From positions 1 to 7,530 of the forward strand of contig RFKM01000023.1 of assembly GCA_003694465.1 (NCBI GenBank): a stretch of DNA of 7,530 bases, written 5' to 3'. Source of the stretch: Alphaproteobacteria bacterium. Lineage in GTDB: Bacteria > Pseudomonadota > Alphaproteobacteria > Rhodobacterales > Rhodobacteraceae. This document shows positions 1 to 6,712 of this stretch, piece after piece (positions within the stretch are counted from its first letter, which is position 1; each line of letters begins with the position of its first letter). Position numbers and translations under genes: made by a program. The notes beneath the pieces were generated by a model. That model worked only from the letters and a program-made list of their open reading frames with translations. It did no database searches and had not been told where the DNA came from.

Positions 1-418
1 CGGGCATCTTGACGTTGTTCTCGTTGGCCCAGTCGCCGACATACTGCTCGACGCCGTTGATGCCGACGTAATCGTCTACTTCGTTGCGGTTGCAGCCCGC
101 CTCGCAGGGCGCGGGGCAGACCCGCCCCATGGTCGCCGGGAAGGGGTTTGCCTCGATCATCGAGCGGAAGGCATATTCCTGCCAGGGCATGTCTTCGACC
201 GGCGGCTTGTCCATGCCGCGGGCAATGGCCAGCCAGCCCCGAATGTTGTGGCCCGAGGGGCAGGACGCCTGGCAAGGGGGCGTCTTGTGCACGTAGGTCG
301 GGCACTTGTAGGAGTGATCCGCCTGGAAGATCTTCTCATGCAGATCCCAGTCTTTCGGGGATTCACCTTCGTGGAACCGCCGGAAAGTCGGCTTCGTCTT
401 CGGGTCCAAGTCGTTCAT
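1..418 (-). CDS. dsrL: DsrL, NAD(P)H-linked iron-sulfur flavoprotein oxidoreductase (N-terminal part, runs off the left edge)
   Basis: The first 139 codons are visible; the gene continues beyond position 1. The ATG at 418 is preceded by AAGGGAGGA with a 7-nt spacer, and the start lies 21 nt after the dsrK stop. The protein begins MNDLDPKTKPTFRRF and shows two cysteine clusters: C39, C49, C53 (in KTPPCQASCPSGHNI) and C101, C105, C109 (in GRVCPAPCEAGC). These are the N-terminal iron-sulfur ligands shared by DsrL and the small subunit of glutamate synthase (GltD family). The FAD and NAD(P)H domains that would follow lie outside the window. In sulfur oxidizers DsrL is a cytoplasmic partner of DsrAB that passes electrons from sulfur oxidation to NAD(P)+. 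The assignment rests on the cysteine pattern plus the position directly after dsrMK; a generic GltD-like protein is the alternative but is unlikely here. Confidence 0.93.
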   Translation of the reverse strand, partial: MNDLDPKTKPTFRRFHEGESPKDWDLHEKIFQADHSYKCPTYVHKTPPCQASCPSGHNIRGWLAIARGMDKPPVEDMPWQEYAFRSMIEANPFPATMGRVCPAPCEAGCNRNEVDDYVGINGVEQYVGDWANENNVKMP

Positions 419-439
419 TGTCTGGTCCTCCCTTGCGCC

Positions 440-1954
440 TCAACTTTCGGCGTCATCGGTTTCCTGGCCATCGAGGATGATCGCGTTCGACACCAGCTGG
501 TGCACCGAAACGATCTGGTCCATGTCGTAGCCATATTTCGGCATGACCTTCGAGAACTGCGTCTTGCAGATGGCGCAGATGGCCGCCATGTGGGTGACGC
601 CGTCGTTCTCGGTCACCTCCCTGAGCGCCGCCATGCGGGGGCTTGCGCCCTTGATGCGAAGATCCATCAGGTCGTCGGTCAAAAGGCCCCCGCCGCCGCC
701 GCAGCAAAGGGTCGATTCATAGATCGTGTCGCGGTCCATATCGACGTAGTTGTTGCAGACCGCCTTGATCACGTTGCGCGGTATCTCGAACTGGCCGCCC
801 GGCATGTCGCCCATCCGGCTGCCACGGGCGACGTTGCAGCTGTCGTGGAAGGTGATCGTCATGTGATCGTTCTTCGACTTGTCGAGCTTCAGCGTGCCCT
901 TCTGGATCTCGTTCCAGGTGAATTCGAGAATGTGCTGCGGCACGGGGTAGTTCGGATCGAGAAAATCCCAGGGGCCGGCCAGCGTGTTCAGGAAGCTGTA
1001 GGCCACCCGCCAGGCGTGGCCGCACTCGCCGAAGATGATCCGCTTGACGCCAAGATCCTTCGCCGCCTTGCGGATGCGCTGGCTGACGAGGCGCATGTTC
1101 TCGTAGTTGCCGATGAACAGGCCGAAGTTGGCCGCTTCCGAGGCGTAGGAGCTGAGTGTCCAGCTCACGCCCGCCTGATGAAACACCTTGGCATAGCCGA
1201 TCAGGCCCTCGATATGCGGTTCGGCAAAGAAGTCGGCCGACGGCGTGACGAGAAGGATGTCTGCGCCCTTCTCGTCGATCGGCAGACGCACCGAGACGCC
1301 GGTATCGTCTTCGATGTCTTCCTCGAGGCCTTCGAGCGTTGCCGCGAGCGCTTTCGGGTTCAGGCCGAGGTTGTTGCCCACGGCGTGAACCTTGCCGATG
1401 ATCTCGTTGGAGTATTTCTGGCCCATGCCGACGGCGTCGAGAATGTCGCGGGCGGCCATGGTGATCTCGGCGGTGTCGATGCCGTAGGGGCAGAAGACCG
1501 AGCAGCGCCGGCACTCCGAGCACTGGTGATAGTAGGAATACCATTCCTTGAGCACGTCCTCGGTGAGGTCGCGCGCCCCGACGAGCCACGGGAAATACTT
1601 GCCGGCGAAGGTGAAATAGCGCCGGTAGACCGAGCGCAGCAGGTCTTGCCGCGCGACGGGCATGTTCTTCGGATCGGCGGTGCCGAGGAAGTAATGGCAC
1701 TTGTCGGTGCAGGCGCCGCACTTCACGCAGATGTCGAGATAAACCTGGAAGGCACGGTTCTTCTCGGCCAGTTCCGCCATCTTGGCGAGGGCCTTTTCCT
1801 TCCAGTCGGGCACGAGCTCGCCGGGGAAGCCGAGCGCCTCCTGATGTTCGGGGCTGGCAAGGAAGGGTTGCAGCCCTTCCATCGCCCCCGGCTTGATGCA
1901 AGGCACCTGCAGCGGATCGTCGAGGATCGGAACCTGGGTATCGCCATCAGCCAT
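440..1954 (-). CDS. dsrK: DsrK, HdrD-like iron-sulfur subunit of the DsrMKJOP membrane complex
   Basis: 504 residues. Two ferredoxin-type [4Fe-4S] motifs are present: C76-x2-C79-x2-C82-x3-C86 and C145-x2-C148-x2-C151-x3-C155. They are followed by CCG-domain cysteines: C311 in GECGH, C373 in HDSC, the C417-C418-GGGGG pair, and C460-x2-C463. This layout is that of the HdrD catalytic subunit of heterodisulfide reductase, whose CCG cysteines hold a non-cubane cluster. By family knowledge DsrK sits on the cytoplasmic face, bound to DsrM, and handles the thiol/disulfide chemistry of DsrC, linking it to the membrane electron chain. The ATG at 1954 lies only 3 nt past the dsrM stop, and its ribosome-binding site (GGAG) is inside the last codons of dsrM, which indicates coupled translation. 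No transmembrane segment is visible. All expected cysteines are intact. Confidence 0.96.
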   Translation of the reverse strand: MADGDTQVPILDDPLQVPCIKPGAMEGLQPFLASPEHQEALGFPGELVPDWKEKALAKMAELAEKNRAFQVYLDICVKCGACTDKCHYFLGTADPKNMPVARQDLLRSVYRRYFTFAGKYFPWLVGARDLTEDVLKEWYSYYHQCSECRRCSVFCPYGIDTAEITMAARDILDAVGMGQKYSNEIIGKVHAVGNNLGLNPKALAATLEGLEEDIEDDTGVSVRLPIDEKGADILLVTPSADFFAEPHIEGLIGYAKVFHQAGVSWTLSSYASEAANFGLFIGNYENMRLVSQRIRKAAKDLGVKRIIFGECGHAWRVAYSFLNTLAGPWDFLDPNYPVPQHILEFTWNEIQKGTLKLDKSKNDHMTITFHDSCNVARGSRMGDMPGGQFEIPRNVIKAVCNNYVDMDRDTIYESTLCCGGGGGLLTDDLMDLRIKGASPRMAALREVTENDGVTHMAAICAICKTQFSKVMPKYGYDMDQIVSVHQLVSNAIILDGQETDDAES

Positions 1955-1957
1955 GGG

Positions 1958-2683
1958 TCATTTCTCCAGTTCGGCCGCCCATGGGGCGAGGTGGCGCTTT
2001 TCGCGCGGGTTGTCGACCTGGTTGCGGGTCGGGCTGAAGAAGACGCCGGGGGCGTGCAGCAGTTTCGAGATCGGGAAGACGATCATCAGCATCAGCACCA
2101 GCGTCAGGTGAATGAGGATCAGCGGATCGGTGGGCAGGGTGTTGATCTGGAAGGTCCAGAGCCCGCTCATGAAGGCCTTCACCGCGATCACGTCGGTGTG
2201 GGCGACGTATTTCATCGACAGGCCCGACAGGCCGATGGCCACCAGCAGCGCGAGGATCAGGTGGTCGGACGGGTTCGAGATGTAGCGCACCCGGTCGACG
2301 AGAAAGCGCCGCGCCCAGAGCCCGGCGAGGCCCAGAACCATCGCAAACCCTGCATATTTTCCAAAGGGTTGCAGGAAATTCAGCAGCGCCGGCGTCGTGC
2401 CGGGAATGGTATAGCGCAGATGGCGGATGACGATCAGCCAGAGCGCCATGTGGAAGATCCAGCCAAAGGCCCAGATCCACTTGTTCGACTTGTAGAGACT
2501 TTCGAAGAAGAGCACTTCACGCAGCATGCGCAACACCACGCCGGTTTCGGTCACCGGGGCCGGCGTTGTCGGTATTTTCAGCGGCGCGGGGGTGAGCGCG
2601 TATTTGCGGATCTTCGCGCCGACCCCGACGACGATCAGCACCGTCGCCGCGTAAAACATCAATGCGTAGAGCGTAGAAAGCAC
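1958..2683 (-). CDS. dsrM: DsrM, NarI-like cytochrome b membrane subunit of DsrMKJOP
   Basis: 241 residues when started at the GTG at 2683, giving MLSTLYALMFYAA. I chose this start because GGGGAGGAG lies 5 nt upstream and because the first hydrophobic helix then begins at the N-terminus, as in the family. An in-frame ATG at 2752 would add 23 polar residues, has no ribosome-binding site, and falls in a hairpin. Five hydrophobic segments are visible, about residues 5-23, 68-87, 108-125, 141-159 and 187-208. Histidines at 78, 88, 141, 192 and 210 lie in or beside these helices and are candidate heme b ligands, as in NarI. Its family role is electron transfer between the quinone pool and DsrK in the inner membrane. 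It is separated from dsrC by 99 nt, the largest gap in the operon, and nearly abuts dsrK. Confidence 0.93.
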   Translation of the reverse strand: MLSTLYALMFYAATVLIVVGVGAKIRKYALTPAPLKIPTTPAPVTETGVVLRMLREVLFFESLYKSNKWIWAFGWIFHMALWLIVIRHLRYTIPGTTPALLNFLQPFGKYAGFAMVLGLAGLWARRFLVDRVRYISNPSDHLILALLVAIGLSGLSMKYVAHTDVIAVKAFMSGLWTFQINTLPTDPLILIHLTLVLMLMIVFPISKLLHAPGVFFSPTRNQVDNPREKRHLAPWAAELEK

Positions 2684-2688
2684 GCAGA

Positions 2689-2697
2689 CTCCTCCCC
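2689..2697 (-). promoter_or_regulatory. ribosome-binding site that fixes the dsrM start
   Basis: On the minus strand this reads GGGGAGGAG, followed by a 5-nt spacer (TCTGC) and GTG. It is the best match to anti-Shine-Dalgarno in the dsrC-dsrM interval and decides for the GTG at 2683 over upstream ATG codons at 2752, 2725 and 2716. Confidence 0.8.
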
Positions 2698-2741
2698 TCA
2701 CTTGCCCCGGGTTCATGCGGGACATGAGCTCTTTCTTCGGC

Positions 2742-2768
2742 TCCGGCGGCACCAGGGGCGCCGCCGGA
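2742..2768 (-). other. GC-rich hairpin immediately downstream of dsrC
   Basis: A perfect 9-bp inverted repeat, TCCGGCGGC and GCCGCCGGA, is separated by a 9-nt loop. In the minus-strand RNA the stem starts 14 nt after the dsrC stop codon. No run of U follows, so it does not look like a classical intrinsic terminator. It sits in the 99-nt dsrC-dsrM spacer, the widest gap in the operon. The likely role (inference) is protection of the dsrC 3' end against exonucleases or partial attenuation, giving more dsrC than dsrMK message. Confidence 0.65.
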
Positions 2769-2782
2769 AATATTGGTGGGAC

Positions 2783-3115
2783 TCAGACGCAGCCGGTCGG
2801 CTTGGGCAGACCGGCGATCTTGCACGCCTGCTTGGCCGGCCCGTAGGGGAACAGCTCGTACATGTACTTGTTGTTGCCCTTCTCGGGGCCCATCGTCTTT
2901 TTCAGGGCCTTGATGAGCACGCGCACCGCCGGAGCGATCTGGTACTCGTCGTAGTAATCACGCAGGAAGTTGACCACTTCCCAGCGCTCGTCGTTCATCT
3001 CGAGGCCTTCTTCCTTGGCGATGACTTCGGCGAGCTCGGGCGACCAATCGCTGAGATTGGTGATGTAGCCCTCTTCGTCGGTCTCGATGGTCTGACCGTT
3101 CAGTTGATAGGACAT
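2783..3115 (-). CDS. dsrC: DsrC, two-cysteine sulfur carrier protein (TusE-related)
   Basis: 110 residues from the ATG at 3115 (MSYQLNGQTI), close to the usual size of DsrC. Upstream in-frame codons overlap dsrH and have no ribosome-binding site. The C-terminal arm carries both redox cysteines: C98 in AKQACKI and C109 as the penultimate residue (LPKPTGCV), ten residues apart. This CX10C arm separates true DsrC from TusE-type and other homologues with one cysteine. In the pathway DsrC receives sulfur from DsrEFH, presents persulfide or trisulfide to DsrAB, and exchanges electrons with DsrMK. It acts in the cytoplasm. It lies 25 nt after dsrH and is followed by a strong hairpin. Its A-rich leader differs from those of its neighbours, consistent with high expression. 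No residue appears damaged. Confidence 0.97.
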   Translation of the reverse strand: MSYQLNGQTIETDEEGYITNLSDWSPELAEVIAKEEGLEMNDERWEVVNFLRDYYDEYQIAPAVRVLIKALKKTMGPEKGNNKYMYELFPYGPAKQACKIAGLPKPTGCV

Positions 3116-3121
3116 TTTCGC

Positions 3122-3132
3122 TTTCCTTCTCT
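3122..3132 (-). promoter_or_regulatory. dsrC ribosome-binding site and A-rich leader
   Basis: The minus strand reads AGAGAAGGAAAGCGAAAATG, with core AAGGA 8 nt before ATG. Most other operon genes use GGGAGGA-type sites. This purine-rich, A-rich leader looks unstructured and fixes the dsrC start at 3115. Confidence 0.7.
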
Positions 3133-3140
3133 TGACAAAC

Positions 3141-3449
3141 TCAAAGCCAGGCCTGGGTCCGGTCATGTTTTGTGACAAGATCCACAAACCCGTCGTAGCC
3201 GACACCCTCGACCCCGGGCGCCAGCCGCCCGGCATCGATCCCGCGCGCGGCGAGATCGGGTGACAACACGTAAAGTGACACGTTCTTGCCGAACTCGACG
3301 ATGATATCGGTCAAACCCGTGCCGCCCAGCCCGCCATAGACGCCGTCCTCGATCATGAGCACCGCATCGCCGGGCTTGGCATGGTTCAGGCAGCTGACCA
3401 GCGCCTGGGTCGCGAAGGGCGATTTGTTCACCGTATGCAGCGTTGACAT
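3141..3449 (-). CDS. dsrH: DsrH, subunit of the DsrEFH sulfurtransferase (TusB-like)
   Basis: 102 residues, the normal size for DsrH/TusB. Cys20 (TQALVSCLNHA) is the only cysteine and matches the position of the conserved DsrH cysteine of Allochromatium vinosum. The following VLMIEDGVYGG segment is the typical DsrH/TusB core strand and loop. DsrH forms the cytoplasmic DsrE2F2H2 hexamer, which passes sulfane sulfur toward DsrC. The ATG at 3449 follows a GGGAGGGGAGA site, and the dsrF stop lies 12 nt upstream. Context (dsrF before, dsrC after) makes confusion with the tRNA-thiolation protein TusB unlikely. Confidence 0.95.
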   Translation of the reverse strand: MSTLHTVNKSPFATQALVSCLNHAKPGDAVLMIEDGVYGGLGGTGLTDIIVEFGKNVSLYVLSPDLAARGIDAGRLAPGVEGVGYDGFVDLVTKHDRTQAWL

Positions 3450-3461
3450 CTCTCCCCTCCC

Positions 3462-3869
3462 TCAGAAGCTCAGGATGACGTCGGCTTCGGCCATGACGTC
3501 GGACATTTCGGCACGGCTGATGACGCGGATGGCCGGCTTTTCGGCCCAGTCATCGTCTTCGTCCTCGTAGACCACCTCGATCAGGTCGTCCTCGCTGAGC
3601 CCCCGTTCTTCAAGGCTCTCGCGCTCGACGTAGAGCTTCTGAACGTCATAGTCGCCAAGGGCCCGGAACGTCGGCGAAAAGTTCTTCATGCCGATTTCTT
3701 CGGTGTTCTGCCCCTTGGTGAGCTGGAACACGCCATCGTCGAGGAAGGCCAGGGCAACATCCTGTTCGAAGGCCGCGCCGATCAGGACGACCTCAAGGCT
3801 TTCCAGCGCATAGATCGTGCCGTAGGGCGCCTTGCGGTTCACGTAGAGGAACTTCTTCACGTCGGACAT
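3462..3869 (-). CDS. dsrF: DsrF, subunit of the DsrEFH sulfurtransferase (TusC-like)
   Basis: 135 residues, starting MSDVKKFLYVNRKAPYGT, with the FLDDGVFQL segment characteristic of DsrF/TusC. It is the structural partner of DsrE and DsrH in the cytoplasmic hexamer. The protein contains no cysteine at all, so it cannot carry sulfur itself. A strongly acidic stretch lies at about residues 93-110 (SEDDLIEVVYEDEDDDWA). The ATG at 3869 is 12 nt past the dsrE stop, with GGGAGGAG between them. Assignment rests on motif, length and its fixed place between dsrE and dsrH. Confidence 0.95.
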   Translation of the reverse strand: MSDVKKFLYVNRKAPYGTIYALESLEVVLIGAAFEQDVALAFLDDGVFQLTKGQNTEEIGMKNFSPTFRALGDYDVQKLYVERESLEERGLSEDDLIEVVYEDEDDDWAEKPAIRVISRAEMSDVMAEADVILSF

Positions 3870-3881
3870 GGTGCTCCTCCC

Positions 3882-4274
3882 TCAATCCCCGAAGGTCACC
3901 AGACGGTCGGTCTGGATGGCCATTTCGATCAGTTGCCCGAGACCGGAGATCCGGAAGCCCTCGGCCAGGTTGTCGGTGTCCTTGCCCTGCCGCTTCGCCT
4001 CGTTCTCGTCGAGGATGCCGCGGCGCTGGGCGGCGGCGATGCAGACCACGAGATCGACCCCATGCTCCTTGGCGAGCGTCGTCCAGTTGCGCTGGATGTG
4101 GCGCTCGTCCTGGGGCGGAACGCTGAGCCGCGTGGCGACGTTGACGCCATCGTGGTAGAAGAACACCCGCGGCACCTCGTGCCCGGCGGCCAGGGCCGCC
4201 GTCACGAACTTGTAGGCCGAATCCGCAGCTTCGTGCGTGTAGGGGCCTTCGGAAACCAGAACTCCGATCTTCAC
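3882..4274 (-). CDS. dsrE: DsrE, active-site subunit of the DsrEFH sulfurtransferase (TusD-like)
   Basis: 130 residues from a GTG start at 4274 (MKIGVLVSEGPYTHEAADSA). GAGGAGC, overlapping the dsrB stop codon, provides the ribosome-binding site with a spacer of about 6 nt. The frame stays open further upstream, but only inside dsrB, so a longer start is not credible. Cys78 (VDLVVCIAAAQRRG) is the only cysteine and sits at the number reported for the essential sulfur-binding residue of Allochromatium vinosum DsrE. Family role: accepts sulfur from upstream thiol carriers and delivers it to DsrC. The tight spacing with dsrB (11 nt) suggests coupled translation. Confidence 0.95.
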   Translation of the reverse strand: MKIGVLVSEGPYTHEAADSAYKFVTAALAAGHEVPRVFFYHDGVNVATRLSVPPQDERHIQRNWTTLAKEHGVDLVVCIAAAQRRGILDENEAKRQGKDTDNLAEGFRISGLGQLIEMAIQTDRLVTFGD

Positions 4275-4280
4275 CGCTGT

Positions 4281-4287
4281 GCTCCTC
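4281..4287 (-). promoter_or_regulatory. ribosome-binding site that decides the GTG start of dsrE
   Basis: The minus strand reads GAGGAGC, overlapping the dsrB TGA stop, then 6 nt to GTG. No ATG is available at a sensible distance. The GTG gives exactly 130 residues and places the key cysteine at position 78. Confidence 0.75.
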
Positions 4288-5368
4288 AGAAGTGGACGTG
4301 GGCCGACATGTTCATGGTCTTGCGGGCGCCGGTCCAGGTATCGAGGTGATGCTTGGTGAAGGCGAGGCCGGTCTTCTCGAAGAAGCGGTTCCAGCCGATC
4401 CTCTCGATCCACTCACCCATGCGCTCCCAGTGCTTGGCGTCCTTCTTGTAGGTCTTGACGATCTTGCGGACGACCGCGGCCACTTCCGGCCAGTGCGGCG
4501 GGTTGTTCGGCAGGTTCGCCACCGCCAGCTTGTGGAAGGTCGGCTTGGACCGGGCGTTCGAGTGCTTGCCGCCAACCCAGATGGCGATCCGGGTTTCTTC
4601 CTTGCCGTTGATCTGCATCGGCGGGCAGGGCGGGTAGCAGGCGCCGCAGGCGACGCATTTCTTCTCGTCGACTTCCAGCGAGGGCTTGCCGTTGACCATC
4701 GCCGGACGGATTGCCGCCACCGGGCAGCGCGCGACCACCGCGGGGCGTTCGCAGACGTTGGCCACGAGGTCGTGGTTGATGCGCGGCGGCTTGGTGTATT
4801 GCACGTTCACGGCGATGTCGCCCTGGCCGCCGCAGTTGATCTGGCAGCACGAGGTGGTGATGCGCACGCGGTTCGGCATCTTTTCCTGCACGAACTCTTC
4901 GTAAACGACATCCATCAGCGACTTGACGACGCCCGAGGCATCGGTGCCGGGAATGTCGCAGTGCAGCCAGCCCTGGGTGTGCGAGATCATCGACACCGAG
5001 GCGCCGGTGCCGCCCACCGGGAAGCCTTCGCTTTCGAGCTTCTCGATCAGGGGCGCGACCTTCGACTCGTCGGTCACCATGTATTCGATGTTCGAACGCG
5101 TGGTGAAGCGGACGTAGCCGTCGGCATATTCATCGCCGATGTCGGCCAGCTTGCGGATCGTGAAGACGTCCATCTGGCGCTGGGTGCCGGCGCGCACCGT
5201 CCAGACCTCGTCGCCCGATTTCGAAACATGGTGCAGAACCCCGGGGCGCGGGCGGTCATGCCAGGCCCAGTTGCCGTAGTTCGCCTTCAGCGTCGGGTGC
5301 ATGTACGGAAACGGATCCGGAACCCCGACTTCATCGGGCATACGGGGGGTGTCAGCTTGCTGATTCAT
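4286..5368 (-). CDS. dsrB: DsrB, dissimilatory sulfite reductase beta subunit (reverse type)
   Basis: 360 residues. Siroheme-[4Fe-4S] ligand cysteines are visible: C137 in GWLHCDIPGTDASG, and C174, C175 and C179 in TSCCQINCGGQGD. A ferredoxin domain follows with C215 (RCPVAAI) and C238-x2-C241-x2-C244-x3-C248. With DsrA it forms the cytoplasmic alpha2beta2 enzyme; in sulfur oxidizers it oxidizes sulfur bound to DsrC to sulfite. The ATG at 5368 has GGGAGGA 5 nt upstream. The gene is 66 nt from dsrA, with a hairpin in between. The oxidative direction is inferred from the neighbouring dsrEFH and dsrL; phylogeny of DsrAB would confirm it. No key residue is missing. Confidence 0.97.
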   Translation of the reverse strand: MNQQADTPRMPDEVGVPDPFPYMHPTLKANYGNWAWHDRPRPGVLHHVSKSGDEVWTVRAGTQRQMDVFTIRKLADIGDEYADGYVRFTTRSNIEYMVTDESKVAPLIEKLESEGFPVGGTGASVSMISHTQGWLHCDIPGTDASGVVKSLMDVVYEEFVQEKMPNRVRITTSCCQINCGGQGDIAVNVQYTKPPRINHDLVANVCERPAVVARCPVAAIRPAMVNGKPSLEVDEKKCVACGACYPPCPPMQINGKEETRIAIWVGGKHSNARSKPTFHKLAVANLPNNPPHWPEVAAVVRKIVKTYKKDAKHWERMGEWIERIGWNRFFEKTGLAFTKHHLDTWTGARKTMNMSAHVHF

Positions 5369-5383
5369 GGTTTTCCTCCCAAG

Positions 5384-5405
5384 CCGCGCCGCCGAGCGGC
5401 CGCGG
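5384..5405 (-). other. bulged GC hairpin between dsrA and dsrB
   Basis: Positions 5384-5392 (CCGCGCCGC) pair with 5396-5405 (GCGGCCGCGG), giving nine G-C pairs, a 3-nt loop and one bulged base at 5401. In the minus-strand RNA the stem ends 3 nt before the GGGAGGA ribosome-binding site of dsrB. There is no U run, so termination is unlikely. It could mark RNA processing or modulate dsrB translation (inference). Confidence 0.5.
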
Positions 5406-5434
5406 ATACAGATTGATCGAGTTGGTGGCGCCGA

Positions 5435-6712
5435 TCACTCGGCGCTCATCTGCGATTCCCGGGCCTTGCGGGCAAACCACTTCTCGGCCTCGATGTCGAA
5501 GTCGTCGGTCCGGACGTAGGACGAGGTCCGCGGATGGTTGACCATGTTCGGGTCGGGGTCGACGCCGACCGCCTCGAGGAAGGCCGGCAGGCCGATCCGG
5601 TCGATCGTCTCGCCGATGCGCTCGTGCTCGAGCGCGTTGTCGGCGAAGAACTCGATCACGGTTTCGCCGAATTCCTCGAGCTTCTCGAAGTCCTCGTCCG
5701 ACTCGAGCTTCATGAACGGAATGATCATGGTGCCCATCAGGTCGCCCACCTTCAGCGAACGCTTGCCGCCGATCAGGATCGAAACGCCCTTGTCATCGCC
5801 CGGGCTCAGGGCCTTGGTCATGACGTTGATGCAGTGCATGCAGCGCACGCAGGACTGGTTGTCGATCTCGATCGTGTCGTCGTCATGCAGCGAGATCGCG
5901 CGCGTCGGGCACATCGAAACGACGGTGTCGATCATGTATTTGCGACCGACGGTGGCGATGTGCTCCTTGACCTTCTCCTGGTCGATCTTGATCTCGTCGC
6001 GCCAGGTGCCGATCACCGCGAAGTCGGCCCGGTGAATGGCGTTCACGCAGTCGTTGGCGCAGCCCGAGAACTTGAACTTGAACTTGTAGGGCAGCGACGG
6101 GCGGTGCATCTCGTCGAGGAAAGCGTTGATCATCGTGCGATGCGCGCGCACCTCGTCGTAGCACGACTGCTCGCAGCGGGCATGGCCCACGCAGCTCATC
6201 GCCGTGCGCAGGGCCGGGCCGGCGCCGCCAAGATCGAAGCCCAGCTCGTTGAGGGCGTCGAAGGCGGGCTGCACCGATTCCGACGAGCAGCCCTGGAACA
6301 TGATGTCGCCCGACTGGCCGTGGAAGGCGATCAGGCCCGAGCCGTGCTCTTCCCAGATGTCGGCCATCTTGCGCAGCAGATCGGTGGTGTAATGGAAACC
6401 CGCCGGCGGCATGACGCGCAGCGTGTGGAACTCCTTGGACGCCGGATACTTGTCGGCGACTTCCGAGAAGCGGGGAATGATGCCGCCGCCGTAGCCGAAG
6501 ACCGAGATCGCCCCGCCTTTCCAGAAACCGAGCCGCTCTTCGTAGGAATGTTCGAGCTGGCCAAGGAGGTCGTTCATGATGGCCTGGTTGCTCTCGGTGC
6601 CCTGGTCGCGCAGACGCTTCAGGCCGGTTACGAAGCTCGGCCACTTGCCTCCTTCCAGTTCGTCCAGAAGCGGAGTCGGGTGCTTGCCCTGGTTGGTCGA
6701 GTCGTCTTTCAT
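5435..6712 (-). CDS. dsrA: DsrA, dissimilatory sulfite reductase alpha subunit (reverse type)
   Basis: 425 residues, a normal length for DsrA. The siroheme-[4Fe-4S] site is complete: C174-x5-C180 (MSCVGHARCEQSC) and C218-x3-C222 (FSGCANDC). The inserted ferredoxin domain has C268 (MCPTRAI) and C288-x2-C291-x2-C294 (SCVRCMHCINV). The N-terminal part contains the GYGGGIIPRF segment typical of DsrA. With DsrB it catalyses six-electron interconversion of DsrC-bound sulfur and sulfite in the cytoplasm. The ATG at 6712 follows AGGGAGGA with a 4-nt spacer. It is the first gene of the operon, with a leader of roughly 110 nt if the proposed promoter is right. Confidence 0.98.
   Translation of the reverse strand: MKDDSTNQGKHPTPLLDELEGGKWPSFVTGLKRLRDQGTESNQAIMNDLLGQLEHSYEERLGFWKGGAISVFGYGGGIIPRFSEVADKYPASKEFHTLRVMPPAGFHYTTDLLRKMADIWEEHGSGLIAFHGQSGDIMFQGCSSESVQPAFDALNELGFDLGGAGPALRTAMSCVGHARCEQSCYDEVRAHRTMINAFLDEMHRPSLPYKFKFKFSGCANDCVNAIHRADFAVIGTWRDEIKIDQEKVKEHIATVGRKYMIDTVVSMCPTRAISLHDDDTIEIDNQSCVRCMHCINVMTKALSPGDDKGVSILIGGKRSLKVGDLMGTMIIPFMKLESDEDFEKLEEFGETVIEFFADNALEHERIGETIDRIGLPAFLEAVGVDPDPNMVNHPRTSSYVRTDDFDIEAEKWFARKARESQMSAE

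Noticed and set aside
2742..2768. Reading the post-dsrC hairpin as a full intrinsic terminator
   Set aside because: No U tract follows the stem, and dsrM, dsrK and dsrL continue in the same direction with no clear new promoter.
3148..3157. Palindrome CCAGGCCTGG
   Set aside because: It lies inside the dsrH coding end, is short and GC-rich, and is expected by chance at this composition.
248..3175. A 975-codon open frame on the plus strand opposite dsrL, dsrK, dsrM and dsrC
   Set aside because: It lies antisense to four well-recognised genes, has no recognisable domain, and its composition (rich in Arg, His, Val, Asp, Ala) is what the complement of GC-rich codons yields. It crosses gene boundaries and the dsrC hairpin.
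4292..5416. A 374-codon plus-strand frame opposite dsrB
   Set aside because: Same artefact of high GC; dsrB is unmistakable on the other strand.
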